DNA of 64,000 nucleotides from Acidimicrobiaceae bacterium (lineage in GTDB: Bacteria > Actinomycetota > Acidimicrobiia > Acidimicrobiales > RAAP-2): assembly GCA_003151235.1 (NCBI GenBank), contig PLWZ01000018.1:41543-105542 (forward strand). Direction: 5' to 3'. The notes beneath the pieces are model-generated. The model ran no database searches and was not told where the DNA came from. It worked only from the letters and a program-made list of their open reading frames with translations. The number at the start of each line of letters is the position of its first letter. Position 1 is the first letter of the stretch. A program made the position numbers and the translations under genes. Positions 8,317 through 17,233 of this stretch are shown here, one piece after another.

Positions 8317-9243
8317 ATGACGCGTCCCCAACCGACGGGCGAGTTTCTTGAGGGCAAGGTTGTTGCCGTCACCGGTGCCGGGCGAGGGATCGGCCGGGCC
8401 GTTGCTTTAGCGTGCGCGGCGGAGGGCGCCAGTGTCGTGGTTGACGACTACGGCGTGAGCGTAGATGGCCTCTCTCCCTCAAGCGCGGTTGCAGAGGCAG
8501 TCGTGACGGAGATAACCCAAGCGGGTGGTAAGGCCATCGCTCTGGCCGACTCGGTCGCCACGATGGATGGAGCTGAGCACATCGTTACCGCCGCGGTCGA
8601 CCATTTCGGCCGCCTCGATGGTGTGGTCTGCGTCGCCGGTATCCTGCGCGGGCGAAAGCTGTTCGAGATGCAAGAGGATGACTGGGACGCGGTCATCGCA
8701 GCGCACCTCAAGGGGACCTTCACGGTGTTTCGAGCCGCCTCGGCGATCATGCGCCAGCAGCGCTTTGGAAGCCTCGTCGGGTTCACTTCGGGGATCCACG
8801 TTGGCAGTGTTTCGCATCCCAATTACAGCGCAGCAAAAGGTGGGATCGCCTCCCTCGTACGCAGCGCCGCTTTGGTCCTTCATGAATACGGAGTGACGGC
8901 GAATGCCGTAGCTCCGGTGGCACGTACCAGGATGACGACCGACGTCCCAGGGGTCGACAATATGCCTCAGCCCGAGGATATTGCGCCGCTCGTCGTGTAC
9001 TTGCTTTCCGATGCGGCGCGGGAGATCACCGGCCAGATCTACACCGCCGCCGGCTCCAAGATTGCAGTCTGGGCACAACCCCAAGAGGTGCGAGCCGTCT
9101 TCGCTTCGGAACCATGGACCCCGCAGCGGATTGCCGAGGTGCTGCCTTTGACGTTGGGACAGGAGAGGTTGCAGATGCTCGGTGTCATGGAGGAGATCGC
9201 TCGGGCCGTAGCCGCCGGCGAAACGCCACCGTGGGTACCCTGA
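8317..9243 (+). CDS. Short-chain dehydrogenase/reductase
   Basis: A 308-residue NAD(P)-dependent oxidoreductase. The cofactor motif TGAGRGIG is near residue 20. The Tyr-Lys active-site pair is in YSAAKGG, and the catalytic Ser should lie in GFTSGIH. It is longer than the usual 250 residues, with about 50 extra C-terminal residues (from PWTPQRIAEVLP), as in HSD17B4-like or acyl-CoA-linked SDRs. It starts six bases after the ferredoxin gene, so it is probably cotranscribed and may oxidise the alcohol formed by the P450. Confidence 0.88.
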   Translation: MTRPQPTGEFLEGKVVAVTGAGRGIGRAVALACAAEGASVVVDDYGVSVDGLSPSSAVAEAVVTEITQAGGKAIALADSVATMDGAEHIVTAAVDHFGRLDGVVCVAGILRGRKLFEMQEDDWDAVIAAHLKGTFTVFRAASAIMRQQRFGSLVGFTSGIHVGSVSHPNYSAAKGGIASLVRSAALVLHEYGVTANAVAPVARTRMTTDVPGVDNMPQPEDIAPLVVYLLSDAAREITGQIYTAAGSKIAVWAQPQEVRAVFASEPWTPQRIAEVLPLTLGQERLQMLGVMEEIARAVAAGETPPWVP

Positions 9244-9470
9244 GGTGACGCCTCGGCCACCGGGGGTCGCCGGCAGCGTGGCTTCGAATGTGCAACGTCG
9301 TGCACCATCGGTCGGATGCCGATAGCGACGCTGAGGGGAGCGATCCAACGATACCGTTTGACCACGGCGAAGGCGATCCGATCAATATCTGAAAGATGGT
9401 GCGTTTCGCATTCCCCGTTTTGAGGGACGCGCCCGATGGGTACTTGAGGGGTCGGGGATAGCATGAGTCG

Positions 9471-10088
9471 ATGACAGTCCGGATCGGGCTCGTTGGTGAC
9501 ACACACATTCCGTCCGCGGGCGCAGATCTTCCCGCCGAGGCTTATGAGGTATTAGCCGGGATCGACCGCATCCTCCACTGCGGCGATCTCCACATCATCG
9601 AAGTCGTCAACCGCCTCGACTTGGTTGCGCCCACACTCGTCAGCCGTGGGAACGGTGATGACCCACGGCTTCGACCCCCCGGCGTTCCCGATGACCCCCG
9701 TATATCGGACATCGTCGTCATCGAGGTCGAGGGTGTCACCATCGGACTTACCCACGACCTTGAGCACGCCGAGATCCGAACCGAAGACGAAGTTGCCGCG
9801 TTGCTCGAGAGGCACTTCGGGCGGCGGGTGGACATCGCCGTCTCCGGGCATTCCCACGTCCCACTTGTTTGGGGACTCTCCGATGGCACGGCTCTCGTCA
9901 ATCCCGGGAGCCCCACACTGCCCTACGGGTATCGGGGTCTCGTGGGCACCCTCGGAGTGATCGAGGTCGACAACGGCCGGTTCGAGATCACGGTTCTCGA
10001 TCTCGCGACCAAGGAGCCCCAGTTGCACATGGTCGGACCGGCGCCACATCCGTTGACCCGTGGCCCTCGGCCGGTTGGTGGATACTGA
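9471..10088 (+). CDS. YfcE/MJ0936-family metallophosphoesterase
   Basis: A 205-residue calcineurin-like phosphoesterase with the full metal-site set: GDTH near residue 9, HCGDLH, RGNGDD, GLTHD, SGHSHVP and NPGSPTLP. Such proteins hydrolyse phosphodiesters with two bound metal ions. The gene follows a 227-base gap with no recognised gene after the SDR. It contains a TTA codon. Its link to the surrounding catabolic genes is unclear, and it may be a housekeeping gene caught between operons. Confidence 0.85.
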   Translation: MTVRIGLVGDTHIPSAGADLPAEAYEVLAGIDRILHCGDLHIIEVVNRLDLVAPTLVSRGNGDDPRLRPPGVPDDPRISDIVVIEVEGVTIGLTHDLEHAEIRTEDEVAALLERHFGRRVDIAVSGHSHVPLVWGLSDGTALVNPGSPTLPYGYRGLVGTLGVIEVDNGRFEITVLDLATKEPQLHMVGPAPHPLTRGPRPVGGY

Positions 10089-10134
10089 TCAGTCCGCGCG
10101 GTGGCCCGCCGGCGGGCGGGGAGGAGCAGTGCCG

Positions 10135-10641
10135 GTGGCGACCGAGGATGAGGCTATGGAGACGCTCGTCACGCCTCAGATGGTCACCTCGAAGGGCGTC
10201 TGGGGGCCCGAAACTGTCTCGCATCCAGTTTCATTGTCGGACATCCGCAAATGGGCTATCGCTGTCTATTGGCCGGAGACGCCGTCGAGGCTGTTCTGGG
10301 ACGAGGAATACGCAAGAACGACCCGGTGGGGGGGCGTCGTCGCCCCCGAGGATTTCAACCCATTCGGCTGGCCAATTCGAACAACGCCTGCGCCATTTGC
10401 CGGTGGATTGCCAGGGAAGGCGCCGCAGAAAGGTGAGAACGTGCTGAACGGGGGCCAGGTCGACACCTTCTTCACGCGCATCCGGCCTGGTGACGTGATC
10501 ACAGAACGGACCCGCCTGGCCGATTGGGAAGAAAGAACGGGCCGGCTCGGGCTTACGCTCTTCCTGCGCCATGAAGCGGAGTGGCACAACCAGGTGCGCG
10601 AGCTTGTGAAGCGACGGTTGGCGACAAGCATCTGGTATTGA
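10135..10641 (+). CDS. MaoC-like hydratase subunit (N-terminal FAS1-type half)
   Basis: About 168 residues from GTG 10135, which sits eight bases after GGGGAGGAG; GTG 10129 and ATG 10156 are alternatives. The sequence (VSHPVSLSDIRKWAIAVYWPE, then GGVVAPEDFNPFGWP) matches the hot-dog domain of the large partner in two-subunit MaoC enoyl-CoA hydratases. This half usually shapes the binding pocket for bulky acyl chains while the partner carries the catalytic residues. The partner gene starts ten bases downstream. The pair probably hydrates a 2-enoyl-CoA intermediate. Confidence 0.78.
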   Translation: MATEDEAMETLVTPQMVTSKGVWGPETVSHPVSLSDIRKWAIAVYWPETPSRLFWDEEYARTTRWGGVVAPEDFNPFGWPIRTTPAPFAGGLPGKAPQKGENVLNGGQVDTFFTRIRPGDVITERTRLADWEERTGRLGLTLFLRHEAEWHNQVRELVKRRLATSIWY

Positions 10642-10651
10642 AGAGACGACG

Positions 10652-11098
10652 GTGACCCAGCAGCTGTTCTTCGAGGACATCGAGGTGGGAGCCGAGGGCC
10701 CGCCGTTCGTTCGAAAGACCGATGTCATGAACTGGAACCGCTACGCGGCCGTCAATGACGAGTTCATCTACATCCACATGGACGATGACGCTGGAAAGGC
10801 GGCCGGACAGCCGGGAGCTTTTGGCATGGGAAACCTCAGGTGGTCCTATGTCTTCAACGCGATAAGAGGTTGGTTCGGAGATGACGTGGAGATCAGAGAA
10901 GTAGGACTCCAATTCCGGGCAATCAACAACAAGAACGATGTGTTAAGCACCTACCTGAGAGTCGTGGAGAAGGTACGTGAGAGTCGAGGGAACCTGCTCC
11001 GACTAGAGGTGAATGTGATCAACCAAAACGGGGAGCGAACCGCTCCGGGGCACGCCCTGGTGGCGCTTCCGTCGAAGGAGGACGGCGCGGCCGGGTAG
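10652..11098 (+). CDS. MaoC-like enoyl-CoA hydratase catalytic subunit
   Basis: A 148-residue single hot-dog protein from a GTG start. It begins with FFEDIEVGAEGPPFVRKT, normal for MaoC dehydratases. The segment NRYAAVNDEFIYIHMDDDAG occupies the place of the catalytic hydratase-2 motif (Asp and His: NDEFIYIH). It should pair with the product of the preceding gene to add water to an unsaturated acyl-CoA. Two-subunit hydratases like this are known from steroid and other bulky-substrate pathways in actinobacteria. Confidence 0.8.
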   Translation: MTQQLFFEDIEVGAEGPPFVRKTDVMNWNRYAAVNDEFIYIHMDDDAGKAAGQPGAFGMGNLRWSYVFNAIRGWFGDDVEIREVGLQFRAINNKNDVLSTYLRVVEKVRESRGNLLRLEVNVINQNGERTAPGHALVALPSKEDGAAG

Positions 11099-11213
11099 GC
11101 GAGCACTTCGCGAAGTCCGGAGGTATGTGCGCTCGTCACCTGGCATGGGCGCTCGAGCTGGTGGGGCCGGTGCCGGTCGCCGACGCCGAACAGCCGCCCT
11201 CCGGTTCGGACGA

Positions 11214-11948
11214 CTACTGAAGCGCCAGTGGGACCCATTCGAAGGTGGTCCCGGAACCCGGAGTCCCGGACCCCAGGGCGAAGCTGACAAGGACGACTCC
11301 CGGCTCGCCCTTACGAGAGCTCGAAGTGGCACCGGGGTACACAGCCGGAACCGGCGATTCCTGGAGAACCCGGTGGCCGTGGAAGTGCCCGAGCGCGATG
11401 TAGTCCCACTCAACGCCGGCCAGCTCGGAGGGTGCGATGGGAGAGCCGTGGTGGCTCGGCCGTTCGTCCGGCATGACCAGACCGTGGCCGGCGACGATTC
11501 CCCACTTGGCCTTGGGCTTCGGCGGGATCCCCGCCAGGGGCCGGAAGGCGGGTTCGTGCTCGATCAGGGCGCGGCCCCAGACGACGATGTCCGTACCCTC
11601 CACCTCGATGATCGAGCCATCAGGATCGTCAAGCAGCTCGACCCGTGCACATCGTTCCCCGACGTCAAAGCGATGGTGGACCGACGTGTCGTGCAACGCG
11701 TCGTGATTGCCGACGAGCAGGATGACCGGCCGCTCGGCCCGGTCGAGCTGTTTTGCCGTCCAGGCGAGCAGATCCTCGGGAACGCGTGCGTGGTCGAATA
11801 GGTCGCCCGCGATGAGCACGGCGTCCACGTCCGCATCGATGGCCAGATCGATCGCCCGGGCGAAGCAGCGCTCCTCGTAACCATTCTCGCCGGCGGTCCC
11901 AATTCCCAAGTGCACGTCCGCGGTATGCACGATGGTGGCGGGGCGCAT
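11214..11948 (-). CDS. SbcD-like metallophosphoesterase
   Basis: A 244-residue calcineurin-like phosphoesterase. Metal-site motifs in order are HTADVHLG, IAGDLFDH, LVGNHDAL, AGHG and LGHFHGH. The layout matches the nuclease domain of SbcD/Mre11 and the YhaO family, but it lacks the C-terminal capping region and no SbcC/Rad50 ATPase gene is nearby. It follows the SDR gene on the same strand at 47 bases and may be transcribed with it. A DNA exonuclease or other phosphodiesterase role is likely. Confidence 0.82.
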   Translation of the reverse strand: MRPATIVHTADVHLGIGTAGENGYEERCFARAIDLAIDADVDAVLIAGDLFDHARVPEDLLAWTAKQLDRAERPVILLVGNHDALHDTSVHHRFDVGERCARVELLDDPDGSIIEVEGTDIVVWGRALIEHEPAFRPLAGIPPKPKAKWGIVAGHGLVMPDERPSHHGSPIAPSELAGVEWDYIALGHFHGHRVLQESPVPAVYPGATSSSRKGEPGVVLVSFALGSGTPGSGTTFEWVPLALQ

Positions 11949-11995
11949 CAGAGAACCATACTAAGGGGCTATCGGAAGGTGAGATGCGCTAGCCC

Positions 11996-12757
11996 TCATG
12001 GGCTCATCGTCAGGCCGCCGTTTACGGTGATGACCTGTCCAGTGACAAACCCGGCTTGGTCTGAGAGCAAGAAGGCACCCATCGCAGCAATGTCGTCAGG
12101 ACGGCCAAGGCGAGACTTCAGGGCCATGCTGCGCATCACTCGATCCCTCGCGTTCTGCGGCATCGTTGCTTGAAGCTTCGCGTGCAGCATCAGGCCGGGT
12201 TGGACGACATTGGCCCGAATGTCCTCACGTCCATACCGCCTGGCGACGTGCCTCATTAGTGCATGCGTCGCGATCTTGCTCATTGCGTACGAAAGTCGAT
12301 CGGCCGAGCCGAGATACGTATCGCTGGTCGCTGTATAGACGATGGAGCCACCGCCAGCCTCGCGCATTGCGGGGATCGCGTAGCGCGAGCACAAAAGATA
12401 TCCACCCGCGTTCACGCGCATCGCCATGTTGAACTCTTCGAAGGGGACTTCCTCCACCGTGTCTTCAGCGGGGATCGAGTAGACGAAGTTGGCGTGCAGC
12501 CCATTGAGCTTGCCGAAGGTCGAGACGGCAAGGGCCACGGCGTCCCGTGCTGACACCTCGTCAGCCCCGTCGACCGCAACGCCGACGACGTGCTGACCGG
12601 TCGGATCGATGCCTTTGGCGAGCTGGATGGCGTGGTCTCCCCGGATGTCGCCCGCAACGACGCGCGCGCCCTCCTCTGAATACCGTCGGACCAGCTCGTC
12701 GCCGATACCGCCGCATCCGGCAACAAGGATGACCTTGTCATGAAGTATTCCGTCCAT
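11996..12757 (-). CDS. Short-chain dehydrogenase/reductase
   Basis: A classical-size SDR (253 residues). The cofactor motif is VAGCGGIGDELVRRY, and the active-site pair is in SYAMSKIATHA. It ends in the usual GQVITVNGGLTMSP tail. It is the third gene of a minus-strand set with the acyl-CoA dehydrogenase and crotonase, 53 bases after the crotonase. This is where a 3-hydroxyacyl-CoA or alcohol dehydrogenase is expected in a beta-oxidation-like route. The substrate is inferred from context only. Confidence 0.87.
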   Translation of the reverse strand: MDGILHDKVILVAGCGGIGDELVRRYSEEGARVVAGDIRGDHAIQLAKGIDPTGQHVVGVAVDGADEVSARDAVALAVSTFGKLNGLHANFVYSIPAEDTVEEVPFEEFNMAMRVNAGGYLLCSRYAIPAMREAGGGSIVYTATSDTYLGSADRLSYAMSKIATHALMRHVARRYGREDIRANVVQPGLMLHAKLQATMPQNARDRVMRSMALKSRLGRPDDIAAMGAFLLSDQAGFVTGQVITVNGGLTMSP

Positions 12758-12810
12758 GCGAGACGTCGCCCCTTGCTACCGGCGTCTTCTGTGGTCCTTG
12801 TGGGACCGCC

Positions 12811-13794
12811 CTAGCTCGGTACCTTGCCCTCAGCGGGATAGGCGATGCCGAAGTGTCCGTCCCGCCAGTCGACGGCAGCCCTGAGTCCGCTCTCCTGGGA
12901 GATCCTCCAGAACTCTGCGCCCTCGGCGGTCCCCCCCCTCCCGCCTGATGCCGCATGCACGTCCTGGCTCCAGGCCATCCCGGTCTTGAAGCCCATGAGC
13001 TCCATCTGCCGGTTGATGGTCCGCTTCTGCATCATGAGAAGCACCGGGTCGGTGAGGGCGATGCGGTGAGCGAGCTTCTCGGTCTCCTCCTCCAGCTTGT
13101 CGGCCGGGAAGACCGCCGAGGCCCAACCCCAGTCATAGGCCTGGCGCCCGGTCATCGGGTCCCCGGTGAACAGGTAGTACTTGGCCCGCGTGGCGCCCAT
13201 CAGCCAGATCTCGTACTGGAAGCCCTCGATGGTCAGGTTCCTGGCCACCGGGAAGCCGATCTGGGCGTCCTCGGCCACGATCCGCATGTCGGAGAACCCG
13301 GCCAGATGGGTTGCCCCGGCCAGGCAGTAGCCGTGGATCTGGGCGATCACCGGCTTCTGGAGGTCGAAGATCCGGAAGTAGAGCTCCCGGGAGAAGAACT
13401 CGTACTTGTAGAAGAAGGGCCCATCCTTCTCTTCGCTGATGAAGACGCCACCGGGAGGGTCGCCGACATCGGCGTAGCCGATGCGGGCGCGTGGGTCGTC
13501 GGGGTTCGGGTTGTTGTCCCGCGCCTTGCCCGGCGTGAGGTCGTAACCGGAGCAAAAGGCAGGCCCGGCCCCCTTGATGATGATGACCCGGATGTCGTCG
13601 TCCATCTGCATCTCTTGGAGACCCATCGAGAGCTCGATGATCCGCCGATAGCTGAGCGGGTTCCGCTTCTCCGGCGAGTTCAGGATCAGCCGACCGATGG
13701 GACCGTCCTTCTCGTAGATGATCTCCTCGAAGTCATCGGTGGGGATCCGCTCCTCGTACCTGTAGGACGGCATCCCTTGCTTCTTCTTCGGCAT
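12811..13794 (-). CDS. Enoyl-CoA hydratase/isomerase (crotonase), copy 1
   Basis: A 327-residue crotonase from the ATG at 13794 (AAAGGA just upstream). The oxyanion-hole segments are GAGPAFCSGYDLTPG and AQIHGYCLAGATHLAGFSD. It is longer than a typical 260-residue crotonase, with an insert around residues 105-145 and a C-terminal extension. It lies between a double-length acyl-CoA dehydrogenase and an SDR, matching a beta-oxidation order. A second gene encoding a nearly identical protein lies on the other strand at 19862-20842; most differences are in residues 105-135 and the last 45 residues. Confidence 0.9.
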   Translation of the reverse strand: MPKKKQGMPSYRYEERIPTDDFEEIIYEKDGPIGRLILNSPEKRNPLSYRRIIELSMGLQEMQMDDDIRVIIIKGAGPAFCSGYDLTPGKARDNNPNPDDPRARIGYADVGDPPGGVFISEEKDGPFFYKYEFFSRELYFRIFDLQKPVIAQIHGYCLAGATHLAGFSDMRIVAEDAQIGFPVARNLTIEGFQYEIWLMGATRAKYYLFTGDPMTGRQAYDWGWASAVFPADKLEEETEKLAHRIALTDPVLLMMQKRTINRQMELMGFKTGMAWSQDVHAASGGRGGTAEGAEFWRISQESGLRAAVDWRDGHFGIAYPAEGKVPS

Positions 13795-13855
13795 TGCGAT
13801 TCCTTTCAGGGAGTGTGACTGACGACTCTTTGTGGTGGGCGAGTACGACCGGGAT

Positions 13856-16012
13856 TTAGGAGAGGAGCGGGTCGCGAGGAAGTCCGAGGATTCGCTCGCC
13901 GATCTGATTTCGCTTGATCTCCGAGGTGCCGCCGCCGATCGCCCAGACCCGCACGCCCAGAATTGTGGTCGAGCTGTTCTCGCTCGGGTCCTCCAGGTAT
14001 GCGAGATCGGGACCGGCCAGGGACGCCAGCGCGTGCGCGGCATCCAACATCGATTCGGTGAACGCCAACTTGGTGATGGCCGCCTCGGGCCCGGGGCCGC
14101 TCCCGGATACCGCGCGGTAGATGCTGCGTAGGTTCACCAACTCATTGGCCTGGTTTCCGGCGATACACCGCCCCACCCGAGCGCTGCCACCCACGAGTCG
14201 CTCGGGGTGGGCGTCCAGCGCGTCGATCAGTCCTTGCTCGGGGACGCCCACCGAGGTGCCAGCGCCGACGCTGATGCTCTCGTTTCCGAGCGTGGCTCGA
14301 GCGACCGTCCATCCGCCGCCAACCTCACCGACGACGTTGTCGTCCGGTACGAATACGTCGGTCAGGAACACCTCGTTGAATCCGGCGCTTCCCGTGAGCT
14401 GCCGGAGCGGTCGGATCTCGACACCGGGGTCGTGCATGTCCACGACCATCATCGTGACGCCGGCGTGCTTCGGAGCGTCGGGATCGGTGCGGACGGTGGC
14501 CAATCCGAAGTCGGCCTCATGAGCGCTGCTCGTCCACACCTTCTGCCCGTTGACGAGCCATCCGCCGTCGGCTTTCGTGCCGCGGGTCTTGATGCTCGCG
14601 GCATCAGAGCCAGCGTCGGGCTCACTAAAGAGCTGACACCACTCGAGCTCGCCTTGCAGCATCGGCTTGACCCAGCGAGCGATCTGCTCTTCCGAACCCT
14701 GCTGAATCAGCGTCATCGTCACGTAGGCGGTGATCGGCGGGTACGCAGGCCGAGAGACCGCCGCAGCGCCGAACTCCTGCTCGATGACGAGCTGCTCGAC
14801 GGCCTGCGCGCCCCGGCCCCACGGCTTCGGCCAGTGGGGCATCGCGTAGCCCTCCTCGAGCATCGCGGCCCTGCGCGCGCCCTCGTCGAGCGCCTTCACC
14901 CGTTCGGCGAACGCGCGGACCTCGGTGCGAACCGCCTCGGCCTCGGGCGGCAGATCGAGCGCCCGGGTGCGCTTCACGCCCTGGCGGGTCAGGTCCGTCA
15001 CGTCCTGGGAGGCCTCGACCTCGCTGACGAGCGCAGCGGTCGCAAGGGCCCGTCGGAAGTAGAGGTGAGCGTTGTCCTCCCAGGTGTAGCCGATGCCGCC
15101 GTGTACCTGAATGTTCATCTCTGCGTTGTTCGCGGCAGCAGGGATGGCCACCGACGCCGCGATGGCAGCCGCAATGGACAGTTGATCGTTGCCCGCGTCG
15201 ACCGCTCGCGCTGCATCCCAGGTGGCCCCCGTCGCGAGCTCCGCGGCCAGGGCCATGTTGGCGCAGTGATGCTTCACCGCCTGGAACACCCCGATCGGGC
15301 GACCGAACTGGTGACGGACCTTTGCGTACGCGCTGGCGATCTCCGTGCAGGCTGCGGCGACTCCCGTGGCCTCGGCCGAGAACAGGACTCGCGCCAGATC
15401 GATCAGCAGCCGTCGGCCTCCCTCGATGCGTTCGCCGACCGCTCCGGACAGGTGCACGCGGGCCGAGCGCCGGGACGGGTCCATGTTGGGCGGGGTCGAC
15501 AGCTCAACGCCGTCGGAGGGCGCCTCAAACACGATCACGTCGTCGCCGACCGGGAGGAGGATGAGATTGCTTACGCCGGCGCCCACCACGGCCGGGGCCG
15601 ATCCGCTCCACCGGTTGCCGTCGGCGGTCAACTCCGCCGTGAGGCCGATCGCCCCGACGACCGTGCCGTCGGCTAGCCCGGCGAGATACTTCTTCTTGAT
15701 GTCCTCGGTCCCTGCCGCCGCAATGGTTGCGCTGGCGATGAGGGTCGGCACGAACGGCCCGGGCACCGCTGCCCGCCCGAACTGCTCCACGACGACGACC
15801 AATTCGGGGAACCCGAAGCCGGACCCCCCGACCTCTTCGGGGAGATGCAAACCCAGCCATCCCATGTTGGCGATCTCGCCCCAGAACGTCGGCAGGGACT
15901 CCGAGTCCGCCTCCAGGAGTCGCCGGTTGGCGCCAAGCGCATCGTTTTTTGCAAGGAAGGAGCTGACCGTTTCGGCCAGCGCCTGGTGCTCCTCCGAAAT
16001 ACCGATAGGCAT
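13856..16012 (-). CDS. Double-length acyl-CoA dehydrogenase (two tandem halves)
   Basis: A 718-residue FAD protein from the ATG at 16012, chosen for the AAGGGAG site and the usual N-terminus MPIGISEEHQALAETV. The first half (about 1-365) is a complete acyl-CoA dehydrogenase-like unit ending with HGGIGYTWEDNAHLYFRRAL. The second half (about 370-718) is another, with the substrate/FAD loop WCQLFSEPDAGSDAAS and VNGQKVWTSSAHEADF. Such head-to-tail fusions occur in actinobacterial FadE proteins and replace heteromeric enzymes for bulky acyl-CoAs. It would introduce the double bond hydrated by the crotonase downstream. Confidence 0.9.
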   Translation of the reverse strand: MPIGISEEHQALAETVSSFLAKNDALGANRRLLEADSESLPTFWGEIANMGWLGLHLPEEVGGSGFGFPELVVVVEQFGRAAVPGPFVPTLIASATIAAAGTEDIKKKYLAGLADGTVVGAIGLTAELTADGNRWSGSAPAVVGAGVSNLILLPVGDDVIVFEAPSDGVELSTPPNMDPSRRSARVHLSGAVGERIEGGRRLLIDLARVLFSAEATGVAAACTEIASAYAKVRHQFGRPIGVFQAVKHHCANMALAAELATGATWDAARAVDAGNDQLSIAAAIAASVAIPAAANNAEMNIQVHGGIGYTWEDNAHLYFRRALATAALVSEVEASQDVTDLTRQGVKRTRALDLPPEAEAVRTEVRAFAERVKALDEGARRAAMLEEGYAMPHWPKPWGRGAQAVEQLVIEQEFGAAAVSRPAYPPITAYVTMTLIQQGSEEQIARWVKPMLQGELEWCQLFSEPDAGSDAASIKTRGTKADGGWLVNGQKVWTSSAHEADFGLATVRTDPDAPKHAGVTMMVVDMHDPGVEIRPLRQLTGSAGFNEVFLTDVFVPDDNVVGEVGGGWTVARATLGNESISVGAGTSVGVPEQGLIDALDAHPERLVGGSARVGRCIAGNQANELVNLRSIYRAVSGSGPGPEAAITKLAFTESMLDAAHALASLAGPDLAYLEDPSENSSTTILGVRVWAIGGGTSEIKRNQIGERILGLPRDPLLS

Positions 16013-16041
16013 GGATCTCCCTTTTGTTGCCACAGACTGTA

Positions 16042-16057
16042 CATAGTGTGCACTATG
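16042..16057. promoter_or_regulatory. Palindromic candidate operator in a divergent promoter
   Basis: CATAGTG and CACTATG are perfect 7-base complements separated by TG. The site lies 30 bases upstream of the acyl-CoA dehydrogenase start, in the region shared with the divergent hydrolase gene. The size and symmetry fit a TetR- or GntR-type dimer site. The TetR protein encoded at 25425 is a candidate, but nothing in the sequence proves the link. Confidence 0.5.
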
Positions 16058-16121
16058 ACTTTGAGAAGCGCCAATGGCTTTCTTCGGTCCACTCGACTCT
16101 CGTCGAAGCCGAATGCGCTCA

Positions 16122-16151
16122 GCGGTCTCGAATTGATCGGCGGTCTCGAAT
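16122..16151. repeat. Two 12-bp direct repeats with an 18-bp period
   Basis: GCGGTCTCGAAT occurs at 16122-16133 and again at 16140-16151, upstream of the hydrolase start. Spacing close to two helical turns puts both copies on one DNA face, so an activator or repressor site is possible. Confidence 0.4.
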
Positions 16152-16170
16152 CGAAAGGACTCCTCCTACA

Positions 16171-17133
16171 GTGGTGCCGATGTACCTGAACACGTTCGCA
16201 ACGTCATTGGCGCCACTGGACATGACGACAACCGACGAATTCACGAGCCTCCTACAGAGCGCCGATGATCTGGGCATTCGGCACTCCCCAAGTGTCGAGT
16301 ACCGATCGCGCCAGACGGTGATCCGGGGTCTTCGATTCCACTATCTCGAGTGGGGAGTTTCGGACGCACCACCTGTTCTGCTCCTCCATGGTGGTAACCA
16401 GTCTGCCCATTCCTGGGATCTGGTGAGCCTGCACCTCGCCGACCGCTACCACCTTTTCGCGTTGGACCAACGGGGTCACGGGGACTCCGAGTGGACACGA
16501 GATCAGGACTACTCGTTCGAGACTCGCGCCGCCGACGCTCTTGAATTCGCTTCTGAACTGGGCCTTTCTTCGCCGGTCGTCATCGGCCACTCGATGGGCG
16601 GATACGTGGCGATGACGATGGCCCTCGCAGATCCGAGGCTGGCGAAGGGCCTCGTGTTGGTGGACGTCGGTCCGGAACTGAGCCAGAGGGGCGTCGAGGT
16701 CATCCGTGACTTCGTGACCCACAACGTCGAGTTCGATAGCCTCGAGCAGTTCTTGGACGTCGTGGCGCGATACGACCGCTTCCGGTCGCGTGAGCACATC
16801 GCCCGCACCCTGAAATACAACATGCTCTGTCGAGCCGACGGGAAGTACGCGAGCAAGGTGGACCACCGGCGTCTTCCGGGCGTGTCTGCGATGCCGAAAC
16901 CCCCCACGCTGGAGGACTTCAAGGTGTTGACGAACCCGGTCCTGGTGGTGCGGGGCGAAGCGTCCGACGTCTTCGATCCCGATGCTGCCGCTCGCTTTGT
17001 CGCAGCGCTTCCGAACGGTCGACTCGTGACGGTCCCGAACGCCGGACACAATGTGCACTCGGCGAACACTCCTGGCTTCCTCGAAGTCGTTGGGCCGTTC
17101 CTTGCCGAGCTGGCACAGGTCGCGGCCACATGA
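16171..17133 (+). CDS. Alpha/beta-hydrolase
   Basis: A protein of about 320 residues with the alpha/beta-hydrolase fold. The oxyanion segment is LLLHGGNQSAHSWD, the nucleophile elbow is VIGHSMGGYVAM (Ser), and the catalytic His is in VPNAGHNVHSANTPGF. FALDQRGHGDS is typical of ring-fission hydrolases and esterases. The start is uncertain: GTG 16171 lies 11 bases after AAAGGA, while ATG 16180 and ATG 16222 are in the same frame. It could cleave an ester, lactone or C-C bond in the catabolic route. It is the first gene of the plus-strand block leading to the Liv transporter. Confidence 0.85.
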   Translation: MVPMYLNTFATSLAPLDMTTTDEFTSLLQSADDLGIRHSPSVEYRSRQTVIRGLRFHYLEWGVSDAPPVLLLHGGNQSAHSWDLVSLHLADRYHLFALDQRGHGDSEWTRDQDYSFETRAADALEFASELGLSSPVVIGHSMGGYVAMTMALADPRLAKGLVLVDVGPELSQRGVEVIRDFVTHNVEFDSLEQFLDVVARYDRFRSREHIARTLKYNMLCRADGKYASKVDHRRLPGVSAMPKPPTLEDFKVLTNPVLVVRGEASDVFDPDAAARFVAALPNGRLVTVPNAGHNVHSANTPGFLEVVGPFLAELAQVAAT

Positions 17134-17233
17134 GTTCACTGTCGCACGTCATTGAACCCACACGCTGCAATGTCGGCTGTGAGAGATTCGATGGCTCGGA
17201 TCGCTGATGCCGACTGAGGCGGGAGGAACCCGG

